NCBI GenBank assembly: GCA_011523515.1
Contig: WTGO01000042.1
Location: 1 to 42,985, forward strand
From: Chloroflexota bacterium
GTDB taxonomy: Bacteria; Chloroflexota; Anaerolineae; Aggregatilineales; Phototrophicaceae
Direction of reading: 5' to 3'
DNA length: 42,985 nucleotides
A program made the position numbers and the translations under genes. Below the pieces are notes generated by a model that was not told where the DNA came from, did no database searches, and saw nothing but the letters and a program-made list of their open reading frames with translations. Of the stretch, positions 8,392 to 17,076 are shown in pieces. How positions within the stretch are numbered: position 1 is the first letter of the stretch; every line of letters starts with the position of its first letter.

Positions 8392-8507
8392 CGCCAATAA
8401 GCTCCATACTACAAATGCCGTTCGCCGTAGTGTGTCAATAAAGCATTGTCTCGCTGCCGATTGCCGGGCATGATGGCAGCTGGCCGCGCCCAACAAGGAG
8501 TAAACCT

Positions 8508-9401
8508 ATGCCAGCCATTGATCTTGACGTACGCGATACGCAGCTCAACGACTACTTCGACAGCCATGCCAAAATTGAGACTGTGGCGGACGGCCTGAAG
8601 TTCCTTGAAGGACCGGCCTGGCATCCCTACGAGAAGCACCTGCGCTTCAGCGACATCCTGGGCAACTCGACGCTGCAATGGTCCGCGGACGCTGGCTTGA
8701 GCATGTATCGGCGCAACAGCCACATGGCCAACGGCAACACCTACGACCGAGCAGGCCGCTTGCTCAGCTGTCACCACGCCAGCAGCCGGGTGACGCGAAT
8801 GGATGGCGAAAACATGACTGTGCTCGCCTCCCATTACGACGGCGCGGAACTAAACAGTCCCAACGACATCGTGGTCAAGCGCGACGGCAGCGTGTATTTC
8901 ACCGATCCGCCTTTCGGGCGCGAGCCGAAAGTGGGTATCCCGCGCCCGACCCAACTCGATTTCAACGGCGTTTATCGCTGGGATCCGGCCGAGGATTCAC
9001 TGACGCTGCTGACCAAGGCGCTCAACCGACCCAACGGCTTGTGCTTCTCCGCCGACGAATCGCTGCTATACATCAATGACAGCCCCGAATTCAAAATCTT
9101 CGTCTTCGATGTACAGGCCGATGGCGGGATATCCAATCGACGCGTCTTTGCCGAGACAGGCGGCGACGGCCCCGGTGTGCCCGATGGCATGAAAATCGAC
9201 TCTGAGGGGAATATCTACTGCTGCGCCCAAGGCGGCCTGCACATCTTTCGCGCTGACGGCAGCTTCCTAGGGCGGCTGCGGACGCCGATGCAGATCACAA
9301 ATTTCACTTGGGGCGATGATGATCTTTGCAGCTTGTATCTGACCGGCATTACCACACTCTACCGTGTTCGCGCGCGGATACCGGGCATCCCACTTTTTTG
9401 A
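8508..9401 (+). CDS. SMP-30/gluconolactonase-family protein
   Basis: 297 residues, with AAGGAG 7 nt before the ATG. The sequence has the six-bladed propeller signature of the SMP-30/gluconolactonase/LRE group: FLEGPAWHPYEKHLRFSDI at the N-terminus, the metal-ligand Asn in LNSPNDIVVKRDGSVYFTDP, and RPNGLCFSADESLLYINDS with VPDGMKIDSEGNIYCCAQGG later. It likely hydrolyses a sugar-acid lactone. There is no signal peptide, so it is cytoplasmic. It fits with the carbohydrate importer upstream, though not in the same transcript. Confidence 0.9.
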   Translation: MPAIDLDVRDTQLNDYFDSHAKIETVADGLKFLEGPAWHPYEKHLRFSDILGNSTLQWSADAGLSMYRRNSHMANGNTYDRAGRLLSCHHASSRVTRMDGENMTVLASHYDGAELNSPNDIVVKRDGSVYFTDPPFGREPKVGIPRPTQLDFNGVYRWDPAEDSLTLLTKALNRPNGLCFSADESLLYINDSPEFKIFVFDVQADGGISNRRVFAETGGDGPGVPDGMKIDSEGNIYCCAQGGLHIFRADGSFLGRLRTPMQITNFTWGDDDLCSLYLTGITTLYRVRARIPGIPLF

Positions 9402-9453
9402 GCAATCTTGACTGCCGCGAGTTTGGTCCTGTCAATTGGCGAGAAGTCTGCCG

Positions 9454-10182
9454 CTAGACTGTGGCGACGTCTTCCGCCGGCAAGCCCGTCCTCGGCAGCC
9501 AGTAGTACATGCGACCATGAGCGATGTCGCAGTTCTCGGCGATCCGCCGCCGCAGTAGCTCATCATCCGCGTAAGCATCAATATGCGCAACGCGCTCTCT
9601 ACACAAGGCCCGCTGCGCCAGCGCGCTCTCGCTTTCATCCGTCGAATCCGCGAAACGCTCCAGCAGCGTCTTGACCCGCGGCGTCAACTCCAGGCGCGCC
9701 AAGCCGAAAACGATACTAAAGCGATTCGCCGGAAGCGTCATCAGGTGGGTCAGAGCTTCAAATGCCGCCGGCGTCAGATCGCCCTGCTGACGTCCTTCAT
9801 CGCCCGCCAGCATGCTCAGCGCTCGCCGCCGCAATTTGCGCTTTACAGTCGCATCGCTCGCGATCGCCGCCAACCGGGCGACAATTTGCGGATAAGCCAG
9901 GAAGTCGCCGCTCGCTTGGATCGCGACCGCGCAAACGCGCCGCGCATCATCGTTCAAGCCCGCCAACACCCCGCGCATAGCGACATCGCCCGGATGATGC
10001 TGCAGGACTCGCAACATTAGCACACGCTGATTGCGATCCCCTTCCGCCATGCCAGCCAGCGCGCGATCCACAATTTTTTCAGCAGTCGGATTTCCAATCA
10101 TCCGCATGGCGTCAGCCGGCCGCAATTCGGAATAAGCGCTGTACGCCTCCCGCAGCAATTCCATGTCCGCGATGCTCAGCAT
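9454..10182 (-). CDS. HEAT-repeat-like helical protein
   Basis: 242 residues from the ATG at 10182 (GGAG 10 nt upstream); a GTG at 10236 would add 18 residues and cannot be excluded. The protein is built of helical pairs (NQRVLMLRVLQHHPGDVAMR, DDARRVCAVAIQASGDFLA, VKRKLRRRALSML), resembling HEAT or armadillo repeats, which serve as protein-binding scaffolds. There is no catalytic motif, signal peptide or membrane segment. Its function is unknown. It is convergent with the lactonase and divergent from the nitrilase-family gene. Confidence 0.65.
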   Translation of the reverse strand: MLSIADMELLREAYSAYSELRPADAMRMIGNPTAEKIVDRALAGMAEGDRNQRVLMLRVLQHHPGDVAMRGVLAGLNDDARRVCAVAIQASGDFLAYPQIVARLAAIASDATVKRKLRRRALSMLAGDEGRQQGDLTPAAFEALTHLMTLPANRFSIVFGLARLELTPRVKTLLERFADSTDESESALAQRALCRERVAHIDAYADDELLRRRIAENCDIAHGRMYYWLPRTGLPAEDVATV

Positions 10183-10276
10183 GGGCCAAGTGCTCCACAA
10201 TCTAAAGCGGCGGGCAGCCTGTTGTATGCTCGGCACATTTCAGAATCTTTAGCAATGATCCCCCGCCGCGAACTGT

Positions 10277-10305
10277 AGCATACACAGCTTCAAGTGAAGA
10301 CTCAA
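10277..10305 (-). promoter_or_regulatory. Candidate promoter of the HEAT-like gene
   Basis: Minus-strand -35 TTGAGT (10300-10305) and -10 TATGCT (10277-10282), 17 bp apart. It lies upstream of both possible starts. Confidence 0.35.
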
Positions 10306-10350
10306 GTTCAACGCCTGTCGTTCGCCAGAAATGAGCCTCATCGCGCGCGC

Positions 10351-10379
10351 TTGCAATTCGATTCGGGACTTTCTACACT
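10351..10379 (+). promoter_or_regulatory. Candidate promoter of the nitrilase-family gene
   Basis: -35 TTGCAA (10351-10356) and -10 TACACT (10374-10379) with a 17-bp spacer. The predicted start of transcription is near 10386, which favours the ATG at 10416 over the one at 10392. Confidence 0.45.
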
Positions 10380-10415
10380 CGGGCAGCAAAAATGTTGAGT
10401 CGGGAAGACTGCGCG

Positions 10416-11189
10416 ATGAGCCTGCGTGTCGCTGGAATCCAGATACCCGTCACGCGCGATATCGCCGCCAATCAGCGCTACATTGAAGACGGCATTCTTT
10501 GGGCGAGCGCTGAAAAGGCCAATATCCTGTTGACGCCGGAAGGTTCCCTAAGCGGCTACACACACGAATTCGATGTCGCGGAGACGCGTGAAGCGCTTGA
10601 GCGGGTCACCGTTGCGGCGGCGCGCGCGCGGGTCGGGCTGGCGCTGGGCACCTGCTTTGTCGAAGCTTCAGACGGCATGACGTACAACCAGCTGCGCTTT
10701 TACGCGGCCGATGGACGGTATCTGGGCTTCCACAGCAAAACGCTGCCGACTGGCTCCATGAGCGCCGAGCCCATGGGCGAACTCAACCACTACGCCATTC
10801 GGCCGCTGCGCTCGTTTCAATTTGCCGGACAACCAATCGCCGGCCTTATATGCAATGATCTGTGGGCCAACCCGACTTGCACGCCCATGCCTGATAGCCA
10901 CCTCACCCACCAGCTGGCCGGTCTCGGCGCCCGGATCATCTTCCACGCGGTCAATGGCGGGCGCAGTCGCGCCGAGTGGTCCGATGTGAATTGGCAATTT
11001 CACAGCAGCAATCTACGCATGCGCGCCCGCGCCAGCGGCATCTGGATCGTCACGGTGGACAGCTGCGAGCCTGTGGACATACGCTGTTCCGCGCCGTCCG
11101 GCGTGGTTGATCCTAACGGAGACTGGCGCTGCCAGACGCAAGACACCGGCGTGGATCGCTTCGTCTATACGATTCCCGGGCAACCCTAA
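10416..11189 (+). CDS. Carbon-nitrogen hydrolase (nitrilase superfamily amidase)
   Basis: 257 residues from the ATG at 10416 (GGGAAG upstream; the ATG at 10392 has no ribosome-binding site). The Glu-Lys-Cys catalytic triad of the nitrilase superfamily is visible: E42 in LLTPEGSLSGY, K108 in FHSKTLPTG and C146 in AGLICNDLW. Members hydrolyse C-N bonds in amides, nitriles or carbamoyl compounds through a thiol acyl intermediate. The substrate is not evident. There is no signal peptide. It stands alone between the HEAT-like gene and the YCII gene. Confidence 0.88.
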   Translation: MSLRVAGIQIPVTRDIAANQRYIEDGILWASAEKANILLTPEGSLSGYTHEFDVAETREALERVTVAAARARVGLALGTCFVEASDGMTYNQLRFYAADGRYLGFHSKTLPTGSMSAEPMGELNHYAIRPLRSFQFAGQPIAGLICNDLWANPTCTPMPDSHLTHQLAGLGARIIFHAVNGGRSRAEWSDVNWQFHSSNLRMRARASGIWIVTVDSCEPVDIRCSAPSGVVDPNGDWRCQTQDTGVDRFVYTIPGQP

Positions 11190-11202
11190 GCCAACTTCGG
11201 TA

Positions 11203-11230
11203 TTGACCAGCGCGCGTGCCGACTTATGCT
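11203..11230 (+). promoter_or_regulatory. Candidate promoter of the YCII-like gene
   Basis: -35 TTGACC (11203-11208), 16-bp spacer, -10 TATGCT (11225-11230), about 80 nt before the TTG start at 11311. Confidence 0.35.
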
Positions 11231-11310
11231 TGATGCCACGCCGCGGGCGCCGCTTGCGTGCAAGCGCTCGGCAGACCAATAACAGGCAGATTTACACAGG
11301 AGAGAACATC

Positions 11311-11628
11311 TTGGCACAATTCGGATTGCTCTATGTAGGTGAACCGCAATTCGCATCACAAGAAGAACAGCAGGCGCACTTCGCCAAGTACATGCAGTGG
11401 ATGGAGAGCATCAACGATGTGGTCGTCCAGCCGGCGATGCGCCCGATGGGCCCGCCGATCCGCGTGACCAGCGAGGGCGCGTCCAGCGCAGCGCGCGCCG
11501 ACCGCTTGACCGGCATGACCGTCATCGAAGCCGACGATATCGATGCTGCGGTCGCCATCGCCAAGACCAGCCCCTATATCGAAGTGGCGGCGCTGGATGT
11601 CGTCGAGATGATCCAGATGCAGATGTAA
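11311..11628 (+). CDS. YCII-related domain protein
   Basis: 105 residues, starting at a TTG preceded by AGGAG 8 nt upstream; the longer open frame upstream runs through the end of the nitrilase-family gene and lacks a good start. The fold pattern (strand FGLLYVGE, helix around FAKYMQWMESI, strand TVIEADDIDAAVAIAKTSPY, VEMIQM at the end) resembles the YCII/DGPF ferredoxin-like family, small proteins with dehydratase- or oxidase-like roles in some members. No specific function can be given here. Confidence 0.7.
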   Translation: MAQFGLLYVGEPQFASQEEQQAHFAKYMQWMESINDVVVQPAMRPMGPPIRVTSEGASSAARADRLTGMTVIEADDIDAAVAIAKTSPYIEVAALDVVEMIQMQM

Positions 11629-11700
11629 CCTCGTTTCACGCTTGTCGGGCGCCCGCATTCGTACGCCCGGCAGGTTCTCCTCGCAGCGAGCGCCGCTCAG

Positions 11701-11729
11701 TTGTAGCTCCAGCCAAGGGGCGCTAAACT
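11701..11729 (+). promoter_or_regulatory. Candidate promoter of the acetyltransferase gene
   Basis: -35 TTGTAG (11701-11706) and -10 TAAACT (11724-11729), 17 bp apart, about 35 nt before the ATG at 11763. Confidence 0.35.
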
Positions 11730-11762
11730 CTTGCCAAGTATTCACCAAGCAAGTCTTCGGCA

Positions 11763-12401
11763 ATGGGTTTGAATCTCCGCTATATGCAGCTGGCTGACAT
11801 TCGTCAAGTGGCGGCGATTGACGTAATCTGCTTTGAGCCGCCCTGGTCATACGAATCATATACATTCGAGATCACTGAATCGGACGTCAGCCATATGGTT
11901 GTCCTCGACCAGCAGTCGGACGAGGCGCCTCCACCATCCCCACGACGTCAATTGCTGCGAGCTCGTCTGCGCGACAAGCTGCGCGGCCATGGACCGACGA
12001 CTTACAGCACCGGCGAAATCCTGGGCTACGGAGGCTTATGGAAGGTCGACGGCGAAGCCCACATCAGCACCATCGCCATTCACCCCGCTAATCGCGGCTT
12101 GGGCTACGGGGAGATACTGCTCGCCGGCATGTTCGGCAAGGCGTTGCAATTGGACGCGGAATATATCGTGCTCGAAGTTCGCGTGAGCAATTCAGTGGCG
12201 CAGAGCCTCTACCAGAAGTACGGCTTCAATCGCGTCGCGCGCAAGAAGAACTACTATCGCAGCGATAACGAAGATGCTTGGGATATGCGCGTGTCCCTGG
12301 GCCGCGACACGCGCCATCGCTTTGACCGGCTCTACGAAAAACTCCGCCTGCAGCACGGCTTCAGCGATGCCTATAGCCGCGCTTCGCGTCGGCGAGGGTG
12401 A
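11763..12401 (+). CDS. rimI: GNAT acetyltransferase, RimI-like (ribosomal protein S18 N-alpha-acetyltransferase type)
   Basis: 212 residues. The N-terminus (LRYMQLADIRQVAAIDVICF, then EPPWSYESYTFEI) is typical of RimI, and ISTIAIHPANRGLGYGEILL is the acetyl-CoA-binding motif A. The C-terminal part (VLEVRVSNSVAQSLYQKYGF) also matches RimI. It is longer than the usual roughly 150 residues because of an inserted Pro/Arg-rich stretch (about 48-78) between the first strands and GEILGYGGLW, plus an Arg-rich tail. It would acetylate protein N-termini. The following Fic gene begins 47 nt later. Confidence 0.8.
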   Translation: MGLNLRYMQLADIRQVAAIDVICFEPPWSYESYTFEITESDVSHMVVLDQQSDEAPPPSPRRQLLRARLRDKLRGHGPTTYSTGEILGYGGLWKVDGEAHISTIAIHPANRGLGYGEILLAGMFGKALQLDAEYIVLEVRVSNSVAQSLYQKYGFNRVARKKNYYRSDNEDAWDMRVSLGRDTRHRFDRLYEKLRLQHGFSDAYSRASRRRG

Positions 12402-12448
12402 GGAAATCAAGTTATGGCCGATCAAGAAACCTCGAAAGGGGATTGGGG

Positions 12449-13789
12449 ATGATTAGACCCAAAGCCATCAATGGAAAGCCATTTCATTACGACGAGTGGT
12501 TGAATGCCCGACTGAGGACCATGCATGAGGACATTACGAAGCGCTTGAAGGAAGGCAGGCTTACAGCGCAAATTCAGCGGCAACTCTATGAGCAAACTAA
12601 GCTGGATGAGATCTATCATTCCAACCGGATTGAGGGCAATAGGCTGACCTACGGTGAAACGCGAAATATCATCCAAGCGGATGGCGACATCCCGAGTAGA
12701 CCGTCTCTCGACCAACTCGAGACCAGAAATCTACTGGCCGCGCTGGATTTTGCGCAAGAAGTCGCCTTTGACAAATCCAAACCCATTACACAAAGCTTTC
12801 TGCGCCAATTCCACGCAATCCTTATGGAAGGTGTAAACGACGACGTCGGACGATACCGCGATACTCCCAACATAATTGAGGGATCTCGTCATTCAACGCC
12901 CGATGCCTTTCTCGTTCAACAAATGATGACAGACTTGAGCGACTATCTCTCGGCTGTAACACGGAATGAAGTTGAATTGCCGGATTCCCCTGTTTTTGCG
13001 GCGGCGGCTGCACATGCTCTGTTTGTGCAGATCCACCCCTTTACTGACGGCAATGGTCGAACAGCCCGCGGGTTAATGAATCTGATTCTGAGGCGACATG
13101 GCTACCCACCTAGCATCATCCATGAGGACGACCGAACTAGTTATCTCGACGCGTTAGAACATACTTGGGACAAAGGAGACTTAACTCCACTAGTGGAGCT
13201 AATTCACGAAAATGTTTGCGAGCGGATGGACACTGCCGATCTGCTGAGTTCCCTGCGTGACCGGCTAGAAATAGCGGAAATCAAGGAATTACAGGCAGAG
13301 TACAGCGATTGGCGCAGGAAACAAGAGCATCTTAAAGCAGTATTCGAGCATTCCGTAGATTACGTAAGTACAGGCGCGACGCCTATAAGCGCACGTGTTG
13401 CCCCGTATGGCGTGCCCAGCATCGAACAATACGCGTTGTTGCGAAAAGGGGAGAGCGTCAGAAGAAGTTCGTTTTTTCGTATCGAATTAACTGCTTCTGG
13501 CAAAAGATCGCGTTATGTCTTCTTTTTTGCGCCCACTTTGGGACCGATGAAAAGACGAGCTTCGGTAATTCTAGTGATTTCAAAGTATACCGACGCAAAA
13601 GACAAATACATTAACCTTTACAATCTCTATCGTGATGGTGTCGCGGTCCCTGATATCTTTCAGATTGGCTATGACTTAGAGGCAAAGAATTATGTTACGC
13701 GCGGGAAGGCCGGGCTCCGTCAGCGAAACTTGCAGAATCTCGTGTTGCAATTCCTCTCGCAAGTAGTGGAACGCGACTTCGGCGCCTGA
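12449..13789 (+). CDS. Fic-domain protein (class II, self-inhibited AMPylator type)
   Basis: 446 residues from the ATG at 12449. The Fic active-site motif is complete, HPFTDGNGRTAR (196-207), with the catalytic His196. An N-terminal inhibitory motif, S-x-x-x-E-G (HSNRIEGN, S58 to G63), marks it as a class II Fic protein that blocks its own ATP site until released. Family members transfer AMP or similar groups to target proteins. The C-terminal third (from about 270) has no motif I recognise. The gene is visibly more A/T-rich than its neighbours, which hints at acquisition by transfer. It ends one base from the convergent P-type ATPase stop. Confidence 0.9.
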   Translation: MIRPKAINGKPFHYDEWLNARLRTMHEDITKRLKEGRLTAQIQRQLYEQTKLDEIYHSNRIEGNRLTYGETRNIIQADGDIPSRPSLDQLETRNLLAALDFAQEVAFDKSKPITQSFLRQFHAILMEGVNDDVGRYRDTPNIIEGSRHSTPDAFLVQQMMTDLSDYLSAVTRNEVELPDSPVFAAAAAHALFVQIHPFTDGNGRTARGLMNLILRRHGYPPSIIHEDDRTSYLDALEHTWDKGDLTPLVELIHENVCERMDTADLLSSLRDRLEIAEIKELQAEYSDWRRKQEHLKAVFEHSVDYVSTGATPISARVAPYGVPSIEQYALLRKGESVRRSSFFRIELTASGKRSRYVFFFAPTLGPMKRRASVILVISKYTDAKDKYINLYNLYRDGVAVPDIFQIGYDLEAKNYVTRGKAGLRQRNLQNLVLQFLSQVVERDFGA

Positions 13790-13790
13790 C

Positions 13791-15965
13791 CTAATCCCGC
13801 AGCGCCCGCATCCCGTTGAGCGTCACCGCCAGCGACATGCCCATGTCGGCGAATACCGCGACCAGCATCGTCACGTTGCCCGTCACCGCCAGCAGCAAGA
13901 ATACCGCTTTCAATCCAAACGACAGCGCTATATTTTGCCGCATCAGGCGCCGCGCGAAACGCGCCCGCTCAATGGTGGTCGGCAGCTGATGCAGCCCGTC
14001 CGCCATCAGTACGATGTCCGCCGTTTCCATCGCTTGCGCGCTGCCCGCGCCGCCCATGGCGATGCCTACCGCGGCCCGCGCCAGCGCTGGAGCATCGTTG
14101 ATGCCATCGCCGACCATCGTGACCTGTCCGTGATTCTCCGCCAGTTTTTCCACAGCGGCCACCTTGTCTTGCGGCAGCAAGTCTCCATAATAACGATCCA
14201 CGCCGACCTGCCCCGCGATCGACTCCGCCACCCGGCTGTTGTCGCCGCTCAACATGACTGACTCAATGCCAATTTCGCCCAGCGCCGAAACGACCGCCCG
14301 GCTTTCCGCTCGCGGCGCATCCGCCAGCGCAATGACGCCGCACACGATGTCGCCGTCATGCACCATTATCGCGCTTTGACCCGCAGCCTCGATCCCGTTA
14401 GCCAACTTACACAGGTGATCTGAATGTTTGAAATCATCGTGAAAATAGCGGTGACTGCCGATCGTTACGCGCCGGCCGTTTACCTTGCCGCGCACGCCGA
14501 GCCCTGTCATCGCCTCCACCACCGAGGCGTCAGCGTAGGCAACACCCAGCTGCGCAGCGGCCTCCAGAATAGCGTTCGCAAAGGGATGGGTGCTCTGCGC
14601 TTCCACCGACGCCGCCAGCGAAATCAGCTCGGCGCAAGGTTTACAGTCTGGTTCATCTCCACAGTTGTCCGTATAAGTCGCCATCACTTCGAGCCGGCCC
14701 TGCGTCAGCGTTCCCGTCTTGTCAAATGCGATCACCTTGGTGGCCGCCAAGGCCTCGAGCGGCGCGCCGCCTTTTATGAGCGCGCCGCGCCGCGCCAACG
14801 ATGTTATGGCGCTAATGACCGTCACCGGTGTGCTGATCACCAAGGCGCAGGGACAGGCGATCACCAGCATCGACAGGGCGCGATAAAACCATCCGCTGCC
14901 ATCTGACCCACCCCAAAAACTTCCGCCAAGTAATAGCGGCGGTATCAAGGCCACCGTGATCGCGGCCAGCGCCACCGCCGGCGTATAGTGGTGAGCAAAG
15001 CGGTCGATCAGCCGCTGGCTGGGGGCCCGCCGCGATTGCGATTGTTGCAGCAATTCGATAATCCGGCTCAGAGTATTGTCAGACGACAGCCTGCTGACGC
15101 GTATCTCCAGCGCCGCCTCACCATTAATCGATCCGGCGAAGACCTCATCGCCGGGCGACTTGGCCAGCGGCAAGCTCTCGCCGGTGATATGCGCCTGATC
15201 CACCGCGCTGTTGCCCGCCACGACAGCGCCATCCATTGGGATTTTCTCGCCGGGCAAAACGCGGACGCGGTCGGCGATCCGCAGTCTTTCCACCGGAACT
15301 TTTTCAATGAAATCCCCGTCCAAACGCTGCGCCGTCAACGGTTTCAGCGCTACGAGTGATCGCAAGCTGTCGCGCGCGCGATCGGCCGTATATCCCTCCA
15401 ACGCTTCGCCTATCGCGAACAAGAAGATCACCGTTGCCGCTTCCAGAAATTCGCCCAGGAACAAGGCGCCAATCGCCGCCACCGTCATCAGCATATTGAT
15501 GTTGAATTCTCGGTTGATGCGCAGCGCATTGAGACCGTTGCGCGCGATCGGCCTCATGGCCACCAGCAACGACAGCATATAAAGCGCGCCGCCGATTTGC
15601 GCCGGTAGCAACCCCAGAAGGTCAACGACGATCGCGATCAAGAGCAGCGCCCCGCCGACAATCGCCAGGCGGCTTTCAGAACGTCCCAGCAGAAAATCCC
15701 AGAAGCCCAATACTCCGATGCGGTTCAGTTCGTAGCTTTGACCCGATACCGCGTCAACTTCCTCAACTTCGCAAATGGTCTTGCCTACAGCTTCAACGCG
15801 CTCTCGCAGCCGCGCGAAATCGACATCGCCGATTAACTCCAAAGTATTAGTGATATATTCTACCCGCGCGGAATCTACGCCTTCGAGATTCTTGATGGCG
15901 CTTTCAACTTCGCGCGCGCAGCCAGCGCAGTCCATATTGCCAATTTTGAATTCGCGCGGCGTCAT
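13791..15965 (-). CDS. Heavy-metal P1B-type ATPase (zinc/cadmium/lead, ZntA/CadA-like)
   Basis: 724 residues, membrane metal exporter. N-terminal heavy-metal-associated domain with MDCAGC (C13, C16); actuator TGES (261-264); transport-site CPC (371-373); phosphorylation site DKTGT (D415); HP (460-461) and hinge MVGDGIND (617-624). The last membrane helix carries an Asp in AVFADMGMSLAVTLNGMRAL, the P1B-2 (Zn/Cd/Pb) pattern. Unusual: just after DKTGTLTQ there is a Cys cluster C435-x5-C441-x2-C444 that could bind metal. A perfect palindrome sits 11 bp before the start codon. No regulator gene is adjacent. Confidence 0.93.
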   Translation of the reverse strand: MTPREFKIGNMDCAGCAREVESAIKNLEGVDSARVEYITNTLELIGDVDFARLRERVEAVGKTICEVEEVDAVSGQSYELNRIGVLGFWDFLLGRSESRLAIVGGALLLIAIVVDLLGLLPAQIGGALYMLSLLVAMRPIARNGLNALRINREFNINMLMTVAAIGALFLGEFLEAATVIFLFAIGEALEGYTADRARDSLRSLVALKPLTAQRLDGDFIEKVPVERLRIADRVRVLPGEKIPMDGAVVAGNSAVDQAHITGESLPLAKSPGDEVFAGSINGEAALEIRVSRLSSDNTLSRIIELLQQSQSRRAPSQRLIDRFAHHYTPAVALAAITVALIPPLLLGGSFWGGSDGSGWFYRALSMLVIACPCALVISTPVTVISAITSLARRGALIKGGAPLEALAATKVIAFDKTGTLTQGRLEVMATYTDNCGDEPDCKPCAELISLAASVEAQSTHPFANAILEAAAQLGVAYADASVVEAMTGLGVRGKVNGRRVTIGSHRYFHDDFKHSDHLCKLANGIEAAGQSAIMVHDGDIVCGVIALADAPRAESRAVVSALGEIGIESVMLSGDNSRVAESIAGQVGVDRYYGDLLPQDKVAAVEKLAENHGQVTMVGDGINDAPALARAAVGIAMGGAGSAQAMETADIVLMADGLHQLPTTIERARFARRLMRQNIALSFGLKAVFLLLAVTGNVTMLVAVFADMGMSLAVTLNGMRALRD

Positions 15966-15976
15966 AGGAACAGCTC

Positions 15977-16001
15977 GCTAATGATACATTGTATCATTAG
16001 C
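15977..16001. promoter_or_regulatory. Perfect 12-1-12 palindrome upstream of the metal ATPase (likely operator)
   Basis: GCTAATGATACA, one central base, TGTATCATTAGC. Both arms match exactly over 12 bp. It ends 11 bp from the ATPase start codon, so a bound repressor would block transcription or translation initiation. ArsR/SmtB-type metal sensors bind A/T-rich inverted repeats of this general kind, but the family of the regulator is an inference. Confidence 0.7.
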
Positions 16002-16210
16002 AACCAACTTACTTCACTAGAATTTATTGTACTGTCATCTTCGCGCTTGGTCAACGAGAGGAGCCACAGGCTATGGAGAAAATTGACGCAATTACCCTGC
16101 ACAAAACCACGAGTTTCTTGTGCGCTAAGATTGGTTCCGACTGAACTGCGGTGCAGGGCTTTCAGCGCAGTTGTCAAATCATAATACAAAGCCAATTCGA
16201 GAGGACAATC

Positions 16211-17043
16211 ATGTGTAATGCCCACGTTGCGTAAACCGTAAAAGAACGAACCGAGAAGGAGGGATTACCCAGCGTAAGCCGCCGCAGCTTCCTCAAAATC
16301 GGCAGCGTCCTCAGCGCCGGCGCCGCCCTGGCGCCTCAGATCGCCCGCGCGGACAGCCACACCAGCGGGGGAGTCATTGACCTTAGTCATACGCTCGGCC
16401 CGAGCAATCCTGTTTGGCCCGGCGTCGTAACGCCCGGCACGCGGGAAACCGTATTCACTGTCGAAGAAAATTTCATCTATTCGCAGCGCTGGACCTTTGA
16501 AGAACACAGGGCACGCACATGGATTTCCCGAGCCACTTTATCGCTGACGGAGCCCGCGTTGACGGCTTTTCAGCGGACGGACTGATTGGACCGGCCGTAG
16601 TCATTGACATCGCAGCCCGCGCCGAAGAAGACCCCGATACCTGGGTGACCGTAGAAGACCTGCAAGCTTGGGAGATGGAAAATGGCGATATCCCCGAAGG
16701 CGCGTTCGTTTTGATGTATTCCGGCTGGGAACACCGTATCGGCACGCCCGCCTTCTTTGGCGACGACACCGGCTTACACTTCCCCGGCTTCAGTGGCGAA
16801 GCGGCGGAATGGCTGGTCAGCCAACGTTCAATCCATGGCGTCGGCGTTGATACGCTCAGCATCGATCACGCCATAACCGAGACTTTCGAGGCGCACTATA
16901 TGATCCTCGGCTCGGGTCTGCTGGCCATCGAGAATGTGGCCAACCTTGAAGCAATCATGGATAGCCAGGCGACCATAGTCTGTGGCATTCCCAAATACGA
17001 AGAAGGTTCCGGCGGTCCAGCGCGCATTCTGGCGCTGACGTAG
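16211..17043 (+). pseudogene. Broken Tat-exported cyclase-family (kynurenine-formamidase-like) gene
   Basis: The original start is an ATG at 16211 with GAGAGGA 5 nt upstream, reading MCNAHVA and then an in-frame TAA (16232-16234). The same frame continues TVKERTEKEGLPSVSRRSFL with a twin-arginine signal and ADSHTSGGVIDLSHTLGPSN, then loses one base near 16508. After the frameshift the metal-site motif GTHMDFPSHF appears, and the remaining frame is intact to 17043. Cyclase-family enzymes hydrolyse amides or lactones with a metal bound by such His/Asp motifs. With a stop at codon 8 and a frameshift before the active site, the product is almost certainly not made whole. The downstream open frame from 16519 (174 residues) lacks the N-terminal third. 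Confidence 0.85.
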
Positions 17044-17076
17044 AGAGTTGGCCGCGACAGCGGGCAAAGACGGCAA

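Noticed and set aside
15962..16225. Open frame on the minus strand ending in an ATGA overlap with the P-type ATPase start, which could look like a coupled upstream gene.
   Set aside because: It runs through the palindrome and over the start of the broken cyclase gene, has no ribosome-binding site or recognisable sequence, and its composition does not look coding.
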